64,000 nt of DNA from Planctomycetota bacterium (GTDB taxonomy: Bacteria > Planctomycetota > UBA1135 > GCA-002686595): NCBI GenBank assembly GCA_014238415.1, contig JABABA010000018.1, positions 1-64,000 of the forward strand, given 5' to 3'. Made by a program: the position numbers and the translations under genes. Shown here one piece after another: positions 37,017 to 45,684 of the stretch. The notes under the pieces were generated by a model. The model was not told the DNA's origin, did no database searches, and saw nothing but the letters and a program-made list of their open reading frames with translations. Each line of letters starts with the position of its first letter. Position 1 is the stretch's first letter.

Positions 37017-38522
37017 TTAGTGGGGCAAATTCCTGGAAGGCCCTTTTCGAAGCCCCAGAAAAGCCAGCAGATCCGATAGGGCTGGCGGCTGCAGCCACCA
37101 GATCAGGACGCCATAGGACAGGACCCCAATCGCAATCTCAACCAGCAGGGAGGGAACTGGAGCCAGACTCGTGCCGAGCAGAGCATGCCCCCCCATCACC
37201 GCGACCACCATGCCAAGAGTGGCCAACATGATTGAAAGCAGCGGGCGCAATGCATCCGCAAGACTCATGTCCATCAGATTCAAGGCCGTGCGCCACGCCC
37301 AGGGGGAGAGCAGCAACATGGTCACGGACGCTCCGCCGGCCATGATCGCTCCGAGTTCCACACCCTCGCGACCTCTGAAAGCAAGAACCAAAGCCCCTTG
37401 CACCAACAGGCAAGCCGCACTGGTTCCGAGGTTCACTCGCAACATCAGATCGGTTCTCTTGAGGGAAATGAAAACCGAACCAACGCTTGAGAGAATCGTG
37501 AAGAGCAGAGCGTAGGGCAGCAAAGCCGCTATGACCCACCCTGCAGCAGCCCAATTGGGATTGTCCAGGACCAATACGAGCGCCGGCACAATCAAAGCAA
37601 CGCCCACGAGCGCCGGGAATACTGCCAGCGCGGTCCCTCCTAGCCCACGGGAATAGAGACGTCTCATGGTTCCGATGTCATCCTGGACGCGTGCCAGGGC
37701 CGGCAGAAGGACCCCGCTGGCAATCGGCGCCAGCATGCGTGCTGGCCTCAGAATCATCCTGTGGGCGAATCCGTAGATGCCGAGGGCCGCTTCCCCACCG
37801 AAGTGTGAAATCAGGACCCGATCCAAACGCTGAAGCGCATAGGTTCCAACCGAAGATCCGACCAGATTGAGCGAGAAGCTCGATACCTCACGAATGTACT
37901 TCATTCGAAAGGTGAACGACGGAGTCCACGCCCGTTGAGCCACCCACAAGGTCAGACTGCGCGCACCATAGGAGCCGACCAATGCCCAGACAAGAAGTTC
38001 GGGTCCGGGGTAACGATGCAAGAACACGAGAACCACCAATCCATAGGTCAGTGAGTTGACGATCTCCCCGAGAGCCACGCCACCAAAGTGCAAATCGCGC
38101 ATCAGCAGCCGCGCATGGATACTTCCCAACGCAAACAGGGGAAAACTCCAGGCCAGAATTCGCAACAGCGGAGCTGCATCCTCAGCACCAAGCATGACCG
38201 ACAGTGGGACCGCAAAGAGGTAGGCCGCCCCACCCAGAAGCACGCTGATACCAAACTGCAGCCAAAACACCGTTGAAACAAAACCAGCGGAAATCTCCTT
38301 GCGCTGAATCACCGCCTGACCGACTCCGGCATCCACCAGCACGTCCAAGAGCCCTCCCAATATCAGAGCCGCCTCGAACACCCCCATGGCCGTCGGATCA
38401 AGGATCTTGACGATGTAGAGCAGAACCAACTGGCGTATCGCCATGGAAACCACCCTGCTGATGGACGTGAATCGGGCCGCAGAACGCAGTGAACCTGGAC
38501 GAGCCGACATGGTCGGGCTCAT
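37017..38522 (-). CDS. polysaccharide flippase (Wzx-like, MOP superfamily)
   Basis: 501 residues from ATG 38522; a second ATG at 38510 is also possible. About 12-14 hydrophobic segments run through the protein. The N-terminal region (ARFTSISRVVSMAIRQLVLLYIVKILDPTAMGVFEAA, then DAGVGQAVIQ) is the classic start of RfbX/Wzx oligosaccharide flippases. It moves undecaprenyl-linked repeat units across the inner membrane. It is the first gene of the long minus-strand run that includes the giant protein, the nucleotide-sugar dehydrogenase and the glycosyltransferases, and it is divergent from the C-methyltransferase operon. Confidence 0.9.
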   Translation of the reverse strand: MSPTMSARPGSLRSAARFTSISRVVSMAIRQLVLLYIVKILDPTAMGVFEAALILGGLLDVLVDAGVGQAVIQRKEISAGFVSTVFWLQFGISVLLGGAAYLFAVPLSVMLGAEDAAPLLRILAWSFPLFALGSIHARLLMRDLHFGGVALGEIVNSLTYGLVVLVFLHRYPGPELLVWALVGSYGARSLTLWVAQRAWTPSFTFRMKYIREVSSFSLNLVGSSVGTYALQRLDRVLISHFGGEAALGIYGFAHRMILRPARMLAPIASGVLLPALARVQDDIGTMRRLYSRGLGGTALAVFPALVGVALIVPALVLVLDNPNWAAAGWVIAALLPYALLFTILSSVGSVFISLKRTDLMLRVNLGTSAACLLVQGALVLAFRGREGVELGAIMAGGASVTMLLLSPWAWRTALNLMDMSLADALRPLLSIMLATLGMVVAVMGGHALLGTSLAPVPSLLVEIAIGVLSYGVLIWWLQPPALSDLLAFLGLRKGPSRNLPH

Positions 38523-38590
38523 CCTACGGTGCACCTTTCCAGCTGATGACAACATTCTCTAATTGAGGCACGAAGGGCACACAAATTCGA

Positions 38591-38632
38591 ACGGTCAGGA
38601 CTTTGCTAGAAACGGTCAGGACTTTGCTAGAA
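38591..38632. repeat. perfect 21-bp tandem repeat (two copies) in a divergent promoter region
   Basis: A 21-base unit beginning ACGGTCAGGACTTTGCTAG is present twice, head to tail with no gap or mismatch. It lies between the flippase gene (minus) and the first C-methyltransferase gene (plus). The second copy ends in TAGAAT (38628-38633), close to a -10 box for the plus strand. Copy 1 holds TTGCTA 19 bases before it, a weak -35 candidate. It could be a pair of regulator sites or a simple duplication. Confidence 0.55.
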
Positions 38633-38696
38633 TGAACTCTGCGACCCAGGAGGCCATGACTCCTCCCGAAGGGCCGTGCCGCTACCATCTCGCCCC

Positions 38697-39851
38697 ATGA
38701 GTTCCGAACCCAACACATCCCGCACGAGCACCGTCATGAGCCTCGCTGGGCTGCCCTCCCTGGCCTGCCTCCTATGGGACAGCCCAGAGAGTGCCCGCGA
38801 CTGCCCCCGAGGGAGCATTCGCCTGACCGAAGAGCCTGGCACCGGATTGCTCTACAACGCTGACTTTGATCCGCACCTGGTTGAATACCAGGAGGGGTAC
38901 GAAAACTCTCTCAGCTTCAGTCACACCTTCAGTGGGTATCTGAAAGGCTACGCCAAGCAAGTGGTGAGCACTGCACCCTGCGATAGCCCGCGCATTGCTG
39001 AAATAGGCTGCGGCGATGCAGAGTTTCTTGTACATACGATCGAAGAAGGCGCGGCTGCAGGCCTGGGAATCGAACCCTCATGGAAACTGGATCGCGTCCC
39101 CGCCCTGGCTGATGGACGCGTCCAAATCCTTCCTGAGGCACTCGACTCCAACACAGCCTCCAAGCTACGCGCCTTCGAGCCAGACCTGGTGATTTCTCGA
39201 CAAGTCCTGGAACACGCCACGGATCCGGTCGCCTTCCTGAACCTCATACGCGAGTCCCTCCTACCCAAGCCTGTGCCCTGCGTGATCGAAGTGCCCAGCG
39301 CAACCTTTATGTACAAGGGCGGGACTCCTTGGGAGGTTATCTACGAGCACCGCTCCTACTTCACCGAAGAATCCCTTGGCTTGATCATGGAGAAGGCGGG
39401 CTACGAAGTTACTGGAATGGAGACAACCTTCAACGGTCTTTTCATCTCGGCCACGGGTCTTCCAAATCCAAGCGTCAAGGTACGCCCCCAGTCAACTGAT
39501 CCGGATGTCGCCCACTGGCGCGATGCCTGGAAGGAACGCCTGGAGACTTGGAAGAGAGACCTCAACCACCGCCGGCAAGAAGGGCAACGGGTGGCCCTCT
39601 GGGGCGCTGGAGCCCGGGGAATCATGTTCCTCAATCTCGTCGATCCTGATAATTTCATCGGGAAGACAATCGACCTGAATCCACGCAAGTACGGCTATCA
39701 CACAGCTGGGTCCGGACACGAGATCTCGCCCCCGAGCGACCTGGTGGCCTATCAGCCCCAGATGGTCATCATCATGAATCCGGTCTACGAGGAAGAAATT
39801 CGCGCAGACCTGGCCAAACTCGGCTTGAAGCCGGAGATTTGCATCGCCTGA
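38697..39851 (+). CDS. C-methyltransferase-like protein lacking zinc-finger cysteines
   Basis: 384 residues from ATG 38697. It is a class I SAM methyltransferase core (IAEIGCGDAEFL, near residue 100) followed by the Methyltransf_14-like C-terminal domain (VALWGAGARGIMFLNL, IDLNPRKYGYHTAGSGHEI) found in NDP-sugar C-methyltransferases. The N-terminus aligns by eye with the paralogue at 43801 (EYQEGYENSLSFS against DYRQGYEETQSFS). The CDSC zinc ligands of that paralogue read EPGT here, and the preceding CxxC is absent. It is probably a modified sugar C-methyltransferase or a partner subunit. The next gene starts nine bases after its stop. Confidence 0.85.
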   Translation: MSSEPNTSRTSTVMSLAGLPSLACLLWDSPESARDCPRGSIRLTEEPGTGLLYNADFDPHLVEYQEGYENSLSFSHTFSGYLKGYAKQVVSTAPCDSPRIAEIGCGDAEFLVHTIEEGAAAGLGIEPSWKLDRVPALADGRVQILPEALDSNTASKLRAFEPDLVISRQVLEHATDPVAFLNLIRESLLPKPVPCVIEVPSATFMYKGGTPWEVIYEHRSYFTEESLGLIMEKAGYEVTGMETTFNGLFISATGLPNPSVKVRPQSTDPDVAHWRDAWKERLETWKRDLNHRRQEGQRVALWGAGARGIMFLNLVDPDNFIGKTIDLNPRKYGYHTAGSGHEISPPSDLVAYQPQMVIIMNPVYEEEIRADLAKLGLKPEICIA

Positions 39852-39860
39852 GTCAATCCT

Positions 39861-41096
39861 ATGCTGCACTGCCGCTTTTGCAACGCTCCCCTTGAGCACA
39901 CCTTCGTGGACCTGGGATCAAGCCCACCCTGCGAGTCCTTCCTCACCGAAGAGGAACTCCATCAGGGAGAGACCTTCTATCCTCTCCATGTGCGCGTTTG
40001 CTCCAAATGCCTTTTGGTTCAAATTCCAGAGTGCCTGCCCGCCACAGAGATCTTTGACGACTACGCCTACTTCAGTTCGTTTTCGGATAGCTGGCTGACC
40101 CATGCTTCAAATTATTGCGAGGCCATGATCAAGCGCTTTGACTTGAACCAGAACAACTTCGTTGTGGAACTCGCATCAAACGATGGCTACCTGTTACGCA
40201 ACTTCGTGAAGGCAGGCGTCCCCTGCCTTGGGATAGAGCCTTCGGGCAATGTGGCCGAAGCAGCCAAGAAAGTCGGAGTCGAATCCCTGGTCAGGTTCTT
40301 CGGCATCGAAACGGCGAGTCAAGTTCACAAGGACCGAGGCCCTGCGGACCTGATCACCGCCAACAACGTGCTTGCCCATGTGCCCGACATCAACGACTTT
40401 GTGGCTGGTGCCGCCCACTTGCTGTCCCCCAACGGAGTGATCACCTACGAGTTTCCCCACCTCTCGCGCCTGATCGAAGAATGTCAGTACGACACGATCT
40501 ACCACGAACACTTTTCCTATCTCTCCCTGCTTACGGTCCAGACCATCGCGGCGGCTCACAATCTGACTGTCTTTGACGTGGAGGAATTGCCGTCCCACGG
40601 GGGCTCCCTGCGAGTCTTCCTGAAACACAAGCAGGCTAACCACGAACGACTGCCCAGCGTGGATGAAGTGCTTGCGGCAGAAGAGTCCATGGGACTGCAC
40701 CACATCGATGGCTACCTCGGCTTTCAGCCCAGAGTCGAAGCGTCCAAGCGCTCAACTCTCAAATTTCTGATCGAAGCCAGGGAAAAGGGCGAGAGAATCG
40801 TGGCCTACGGAGCCCCTGGCAAGGGCAACACCCTGCTCAACTACTGTGGCATCAGAAGCGACCTGATCGAGTTTGCCGTGGACCGCAACCCCTACAAGCA
40901 CGGGCGCTACACCCCTGGAACCCACATTCCAATCCACCCTGTGGAGGCCCTGGAAGACTTCAAGCCCGACTGGATAATGATTCTTCCCTGGAATCTGCAA
41001 CGGGAGATCACCGCCCAGCTAGCCCCTATGATGGCTCAGGGCACGCGCTTCGTCGTGCCCATCCCCACTATGACCGAGGTCAAACCCACAACATGA
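39861..41096 (+). CDS. NDP-sugar C-methyltransferase (zinc-binding, three-domain type)
   Basis: 411 residues with the full family architecture. The N-terminal zinc domain has CRFC and CSKC (about residues 4-7 and 50-53). The SAM domain has VVELASNDGYLLRNF and GIEPSGNVAEAA. The C-terminal Methyltransf_14 domain has VAYGAPGKGNTLLNY and VDRNPYKHGRYTPGTHI. Relatives such as TylC3-type enzymes add a methyl group to C3 of a keto-deoxy-sugar nucleotide. The stop overlaps the start of the cytidylyltransferase gene by four bases (ATGA), so the two are translationally coupled, suggesting a CDP-sugar substrate (inference). Confidence 0.92.
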   Translation: MLHCRFCNAPLEHTFVDLGSSPPCESFLTEEELHQGETFYPLHVRVCSKCLLVQIPECLPATEIFDDYAYFSSFSDSWLTHASNYCEAMIKRFDLNQNNFVVELASNDGYLLRNFVKAGVPCLGIEPSGNVAEAAKKVGVESLVRFFGIETASQVHKDRGPADLITANNVLAHVPDINDFVAGAAHLLSPNGVITYEFPHLSRLIEECQYDTIYHEHFSYLSLLTVQTIAAAHNLTVFDVEELPSHGGSLRVFLKHKQANHERLPSVDEVLAAEESMGLHHIDGYLGFQPRVEASKRSTLKFLIEAREKGERIVAYGAPGKGNTLLNYCGIRSDLIEFAVDRNPYKHGRYTPGTHIPIHPVEALEDFKPDWIMILPWNLQREITAQLAPMMAQGTRFVVPIPTMTEVKPTT

Positions 41097-41869
41097 AAGT
41101 TGTCCTCTTCTGCGGCGGACTGGGTATGCGCCTGCGCGACTACTCTGACTCCATTCCCAAACCCATGGTCGAGATCGGCTACCGCCCGATCCTGTGGCAC
41201 GTCATGAAGTACTACGCCTCCTTCGGGCACACCGACTTCATCCTCTGCCTTGGTTACAAAGCGGATGTGATCAAGCGCTACTTCGTCAACTACCAAGAGT
41301 TCATCTCCAATGACTTCGTACTAAAGGGCGACGACCAGCCCAAGATGCTGGCCTCAGATCTTGAAGACTGGAAGATCACTTTTGTGGACACGGGCTATGA
41401 CTCCTGCATCGGAGAACGCTTGCGCCGGGTGCGCAAGCACCTGGACGGAGAAGAGATGTTCCTGGCGAACTACAGCGACAACCTGACAGACTTCCAGTTG
41501 CCAAAACTGGTCTCTGCAGTAGAGGACTCAGATGCAGTTGCCGGCTTCATCACCGTGCCGCCACCCATGAGTTTCCACATCACAGAAACAACTGAAGACG
41601 GCAAGGTCGCCAGAATTCTCGAAAGCAAGAAATCGGGCCTTTGGATCAACGGAGGTTGCTTCGCCCTTCGCAACGAGATCTTCGATTCGATGCGGGAGGG
41701 GGAAGAGCTGGTGATCGAACCCTTCGCCCGACTGATCGAGGAGCAACGATTGATTTCCGTACAGCACACTGGCTTCTGGCAGAACATGGACACCTTCAAG
41801 GACCGTGTGATGCTCAACGAGATGCACGAACGTGGCAACGCCCCCTGGCAGGTCTGGGACAGGGCCTAG
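41093..41869 (+). CDS. rfbF: glucose-1-phosphate cytidylyltransferase
   Basis: 258 residues, standard length. The nucleotidyltransferase signature is VVLFCGGLGMRLRDYSDSIPKPM at the N-terminus, with ILWHVMKYYASFGHTDFILCLGY and FVDTGYDSCIGERLRRVRKHL, both highly typical of RfbF. LANYSDNLTDF carries the metal-binding aspartate. It makes CDP-glucose from CTP and glucose-1-phosphate, the entry to CDP-3,6-dideoxyhexoses and branched sugars. No CDP-glucose 4,6-dehydratase is next to it. The gene ends in a CTAG shared with the stop codon of the convergent epimerase gene. Confidence 0.93.
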   Translation: MKVVLFCGGLGMRLRDYSDSIPKPMVEIGYRPILWHVMKYYASFGHTDFILCLGYKADVIKRYFVNYQEFISNDFVLKGDDQPKMLASDLEDWKITFVDTGYDSCIGERLRRVRKHLDGEEMFLANYSDNLTDFQLPKLVSAVEDSDAVAGFITVPPPMSFHITETTEDGKVARILESKKSGLWINGGCFALRNEIFDSMREGEELVIEPFARLIEEQRLISVQHTGFWQNMDTFKDRVMLNEMHERGNAPWQVWDRA

Positions 41870-42891
41870 CGCTCAGTCCAGCGCAATCCTTCGTCCAGGC
41901 GCTCTTCGGCTCTGTGCCTCAAGATCGTCTTGATTCGCAAGTAGCGCTCCGAGAGAAGATCCTCTTTGGTCAATCCCTCTGCCAGATAGGTATCCCGCAG
42001 TTGCTCAATGCCCTTCGCCACGGTCCACTGGGGCTTGAACCCGGGTAGCTCACGCTTGATCTTCTCAAAATTGACCCGGTAGTCGCGCTTGTCCGGACCG
42101 GCACCCTCCGCAAAACCCAGTTGACTGCCCTCGACAGCCTTGGCCACCATCTCGGCAACCTCACGGATGCGATAGTTCTCCTCGGTGATACCCACATTGA
42201 AGGCCTGATTGTGAATCGAATCGATGGGTGCTGCTAGAGCCGCCACCATGGCACGTCCAATGTCCTCCACATGCACCAGGGGTCGCCAGGGAGTGCCATC
42301 GGACTGCAATCGAACTTCGCCGGTGGTCAAGGCATATCCGGTCAGGTTGTTGACCACCAGGTCAATGCGCAGACTTGGAGATACCCCATAGGCAGTGGCG
42401 TTGCGCATATAGGTGGGCGAAAAGCCATCCCCTGCAAGCTCCATCAAGGCGCGCTCCACCTTGATCTTGGACTCCCCATAGGGTGTCTGGGGATTCATGG
42501 CAGCATCTTCGGTCAGGATCGAGTCGCCACTCTTGCCGTAGAGGCTGCAGGAAGAACTGAACACAAAACGCTGCACGCCAGCCTTCTTTGCAGCCTGCGC
42601 GCAACGGACAGTTGCATCGCTGTTGATCTGATGGGTCAAGGCAGGATCCAGGTCCCCCAAGGCATCATTGGAGAGAGCCGCAAGGAACACAATCGCATCT
42701 ATACCCTCCAGGTTCTCAGGTTTGAGATCGCGGATGTCCAGGGCGTGTTGCTCAATCGAAGGTGCCTCCAGAAACTGGCAACCATCAAAGAAGCCCGTAT
42801 CCAAGCCCTTGACCTGGTGGCCGGCATCGAGCAAAAGGGGAATCAATACCTGGCCCACATAGCCAGAGTGTCCGGTGACGAGTACGCGCAT
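41866..42891 (-). CDS. NAD-dependent epimerase/dehydratase (extended SDR)
   Basis: 341 residues from ATG 42891. The NAD-binding motif is VTGHSGYVGQVLI at the N-terminus, the catalytic YxxxK is in YGESKIKVERAL, and SSSCSLYGKSGDS precedes it. WRPLVHVEDIGRAMVAAL and FNVGITEENYRIREVAEMV are typical of nucleotide-sugar epimerases and dehydratases. It probably modifies a nucleotide sugar for the polysaccharide. The reaction is not certain: it could be a 4-reductase, 4-epimerase or dehydratase. It overlaps the cytidylyltransferase 3' end by four bases. Confidence 0.88.
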   Translation of the reverse strand: MRVLVTGHSGYVGQVLIPLLLDAGHQVKGLDTGFFDGCQFLEAPSIEQHALDIRDLKPENLEGIDAIVFLAALSNDALGDLDPALTHQINSDATVRCAQAAKKAGVQRFVFSSSCSLYGKSGDSILTEDAAMNPQTPYGESKIKVERALMELAGDGFSPTYMRNATAYGVSPSLRIDLVVNNLTGYALTTGEVRLQSDGTPWRPLVHVEDIGRAMVAALAAPIDSIHNQAFNVGITEENYRIREVAEMVAKAVEGSQLGFAEGAGPDKRDYRVNFEKIKRELPGFKPQWTVAKGIEQLRDTYLAEGLTKEDLLSERYLRIKTILRHRAEERLDEGLRWTER

Positions 42892-42921
42892 GGAGCTAGC
42901 GAGGAGGTAGTGAAAAGGTGT

Positions 42922-43587
42922 CTATGAGAAATCGAGTGTCAATTTGCGGGCCGTAAAGGCCTCCGCGTATCCACTCGCCGCGTTGCATTCCACCCCGCGC
43001 AGACGCGCCAGGGCTCGAAATGCCTCGGGGTCAAACCATGGCCGACCCGCCTGACTGGGAAAGTGTGCCTCCAGGTGCTGCAGCTTGCGATCCATCTGAG
43101 CCACATCGAGAGGCACGAACAGGTTGGGCTGCCCAAGGTCTCCTTCGAACTTGGCGATCTCAAATTCCAGAACCGCTTGATCGCGAAATGTCTGCCAGAT
43201 CACCTCAGCGCAGGTGCGATGGTCCTGGTGGCGATCCTCAAGCCTGTGGCTGAATACAAGGTCGGGCGCAAAGGTCTGCTGCAACTCCCAGAGTCTTGAC
43301 TTGAGGTCCCCCAGTTGGGACGGAAAGAGGTTCTCGGTCAGATCCCAGACATGAACCTCACAACTGGCAGCTCCGCGAGCCAGACCGGCAACGCTGGCGC
43401 GCGCCTCTTCCGCCCTTGAACCCGCAGCAGAAGCCACCACCCAACAAAGGTCCACCGCACGATCTTCGAAGAGGCGCAACAGAGTCCCTCCCGCTCCGAT
43501 CTCCAGGTCATCCGCATGGGCTCCGAGGCAAAGCACCTTGAGCGGCGCAATTTGGGATGAAGGCAGAAAGGAAAGCACTGGAATCAA
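42922..43587 (-). CDS. PIG-L/LmbE family deacetylase
   Basis: 221 residues; the first possible start is a TTG at 43587 and a GTG at 43578 is an alternative. The zinc motif AHPDD reads AHADD (GAHADDLEIGAGGT), and the second ligand block is RLEDRHQDHR with HxxDH. The family removes N-acetyl groups from sugars such as GlcNAc-containing intermediates. It precedes the epimerase gene by 30 bases on the same strand, so they likely form an operon. The Pro to Ala change is unusual, but both metal-binding residues remain. Confidence 0.85.
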   Translation of the reverse strand: MIPVLSFLPSSQIAPLKVLCLGAHADDLEIGAGGTLLRLFEDRAVDLCWVVASAAGSRAEEARASVAGLARGAASCEVHVWDLTENLFPSQLGDLKSRLWELQQTFAPDLVFSHRLEDRHQDHRTCAEVIWQTFRDQAVLEFEIAKFEGDLGQPNLFVPLDVAQMDRKLQHLEAHFPSQAGRPWFDPEAFRALARLRGVECNAASGYAEAFTARKLTLDFS

Positions 43588-43800
43588 GGGCTGAAGGGCG
43601 AAGCGCTCAACGGGTCAAGCTGAGAGGCTATCATACTCCCAGCGCCTGCGCCGCGAAACTTGATTCACTTGAGAGCATCTCCGAACCCCTGCTCGGGGGC
43701 GATGAGGGCAGCACCCTTGTGGATTGAAACCTATGCAATTGCCAAAAGCACCCTTGTACGGACTCGCTTAGGTCCCTCCCCCCGCTACCCTGGAAGCGCC
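43588..43800. other. divergent intergenic region
   Basis: About 210 bases between the deacetylase (minus) and the third C-methyltransferase (plus). I see no gene and no clear promoter boxes. A longer in-frame extension of the methyltransferase to a TTG at 43660 crosses it but has no family similarity. Confidence 0.4.
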
Positions 43801-45012
43801 ATGGAAACCAGCCCCAGCTTGCCCCCGGGCGTCGCCTTCATGAATGGTCCCCATGGCACCTGCCCCACCTGCTCGGTGCCTGGGCGCGCGCTCTATTCGG
43901 TGGCCCGGGTGCCAAGCACCTCGAACGTGCTGTTCCATACCCAAGCAGAAGCCCGGGCGGTTTCCATGGGAGCCCTCGAACTCGCCACTTGCGACTCTTG
44001 CGGCTTGCTCTGGAACGCAGCGTTCGACGAGAGCCTGGTAGACTATCGCCAGGGCTATGAGGAGACCCAGAGCTTCTCCCCCACTTTCCGCAGTTGGCTC
44101 GATGCAACCGCCGGTGAAATCGCCCAGGAGCACCAACTCGAGGGCAAGCTCGTTGTGGAGATTGGTTGCGGCAAGGGCGAGTTCCTCGCCAGCCTGTGCG
44201 CTGCAAGCGGCGCCCGTGGATTGGGCATCGATCCATCCGCCAGTGCTGGCCGCGTGGACTTGAGTTCTGGCGCAGGGCTTGAGTTCCTCCTCGAACCCGT
44301 TGGGAACATCAACCCCATCAATGATGTTGAGCTGATCGTCTGCAGGCACACCCTGGAGCACGTCATACAAATAGGTCCCTTTCTGCGGGAGATTGAGCGA
44401 GCCTGCTCTCCACACACACCCCTGCTGATCGAAGTCCCCGATCTTACGCGGGTGCTCACCGAAGGCGCCTTCTGGGATCTCTACCACGAACACGCCACCT
44501 ACTTCACACCTGGTTCCCTGGCGCGTTGGATCCGGAGCATGGGCAGACCGGTGCAGACCCTTGGACGGGTCTATTCCGATCAGAACCTGATGCTGTTTTC
44601 GGATCCCGAACGCCCGGATGACTTGCAATTACAAGGCGAGTCCCCGATCGAACAGCGCCGGGCCATTGAGCAGTTCAATCAACAGGCCAAGGAATCCATG
44701 GCGCGCACCAACAGCCTGTTGAACGAGATCCATGCAGGAGGGGGAACCAGTGTCCTGTGGGGAGCAGGCTCCAAAGCCACGGGTCTCCTTGTGACCCTGG
44801 CAGTCGAGGACCAGGTGGCCGCAGTCGTGGACATCAACCCGGACAAGACTGGCAGCCACATCGCGGGCACGGGTCACCGGGTCATTGCCCCCGGGGAACT
44901 GCAGGAGATCAAGCCAGATCTGGTGCTGGTGATGAACGCCCTCTATTGCGACGAAATCAGCGCAAGCTTGAAGGCCATGGGCTTGGCCACGCGGATAGAA
45001 GCTCTTTCCTGA
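43801..45012 (+). CDS. C-methyltransferase family protein with zinc-binding N-terminus
   Basis: 403 residues from ATG 43801, with GGAAG just upstream; ATG 43840 is an alternative. The zinc domain has CPTC (about residues 18-21) and CDSC (about 66-69). The SAM domain has VVEIGCGKGEFLASL and RHTLEHVIQIGPFL. The Methyltransf_14-like C-terminus has VLWGAGSKATGLLVTL and VDINPDKTGSHIAGTGH. It is the closest relative in the window of the protein at 38697. A sugar C-methyltransferase role in the exopolysaccharide is likely. It is convergent with the export operon, ending three bases from the kinase-like gene stop. Confidence 0.88.
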   Translation: METSPSLPPGVAFMNGPHGTCPTCSVPGRALYSVARVPSTSNVLFHTQAEARAVSMGALELATCDSCGLLWNAAFDESLVDYRQGYEETQSFSPTFRSWLDATAGEIAQEHQLEGKLVVEIGCGKGEFLASLCAASGARGLGIDPSASAGRVDLSSGAGLEFLLEPVGNINPINDVELIVCRHTLEHVIQIGPFLREIERACSPHTPLLIEVPDLTRVLTEGAFWDLYHEHATYFTPGSLARWIRSMGRPVQTLGRVYSDQNLMLFSDPERPDDLQLQGESPIEQRRAIEQFNQQAKESMARTNSLLNEIHAGGGTSVLWGAGSKATGLLVTLAVEDQVAAVVDINPDKTGSHIAGTGHRVIAPGELQEIKPDLVLVMNALYCDEISASLKAMGLATRIEALS

Positions 45013-45015
45013 GTT

Positions 45016-45681
45016 CTAGCCGATTGAACGACTGAACTCCGGCCTGAAGCGATTGAGAACCGCCCCCAGAAAGTGAACTCCAGCGCCCTCTATGCGTATG
45101 CGCGCTTCCGCAGCATCCGCCTTCAAGCTGACTCGCGCACGAGCCACCAGGATGACCGCATCCACACTGTCCAAGAGAGCGGTTGTGGAAGCCTCAGTCA
45201 GGATAGGTGGACTATCAATCAGAATCACCCCTGCAGAGTTCGACAACTCAGCAAGCGCACTCTTGAAAGCATCGCCGGCGAACTCTCCAGCCAAGGGTGA
45301 GCGCTTGCTGCCTGGGGGCAGCACGCTGAGTTCTGGCAATCCAGGAGCAGTGTGGAGGGCTTCGGTGAGCTTCACGCTGTTACCCAATACATCCGACAAC
45401 CCTGGTTCCGCAGGAACACCGCAATAGGTAGAGAGAGATGGACGCAGGAAGTCTGTTCCCAAGAGCACCGTTGGATATCGCAAGTGACGCGCCAGGTTGA
45501 CCGCGATAGACGCGGCCAACACACTGGTACCGCAGCCGCGCTCAGTACCCGTAACCAGGATACGACTCGTCGGCCGCTCGCGCACATAGTCTGCGCAACC
45601 CTTCCAGAGACTCTGCTCCAGTCCGGCAAGGCCAGATTGGGCTTGTTCGATGGGTAGCGGTTGGACTTCGTTCTGCGCCAT
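45016..45681 (-). CDS. CpsD/Wzc-type ATPase-like protein with degenerate P-loop
   Basis: 221 residues from ATG 45681, with AAGGTG about eight bases upstream. The domain order is that of CpsD/CapB tyrosine autokinases: a Walker A region, a Walker A' region VLLGTDFLRPSL (usually LLIDADLRRP) and Walker B VILIDSPP. The Walker A region reads GTERGCGTS where active enzymes have GEGKS/T. The phosphate-binding lysine is therefore missing, as is a tyrosine-rich tail. It is probably a non-catalytic partner of Wzz, acting in the cytoplasm on chain-length control. The preceding Wzz-like gene ends three bases upstream. Confidence 0.85.
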   Translation of the reverse strand: MAQNEVQPLPIEQAQSGLAGLEQSLWKGCADYVRERPTSRILVTGTERGCGTSVLAASIAVNLARHLRYPTVLLGTDFLRPSLSTYCGVPAEPGLSDVLGNSVKLTEALHTAPGLPELSVLPPGSKRSPLAGEFAGDAFKSALAELSNSAGVILIDSPPILTEASTTALLDSVDAVILVARARVSLKADAAEARIRIEGAGVHFLGAVLNRFRPEFSRSIG

Positions 45682-45684
45682 GGC

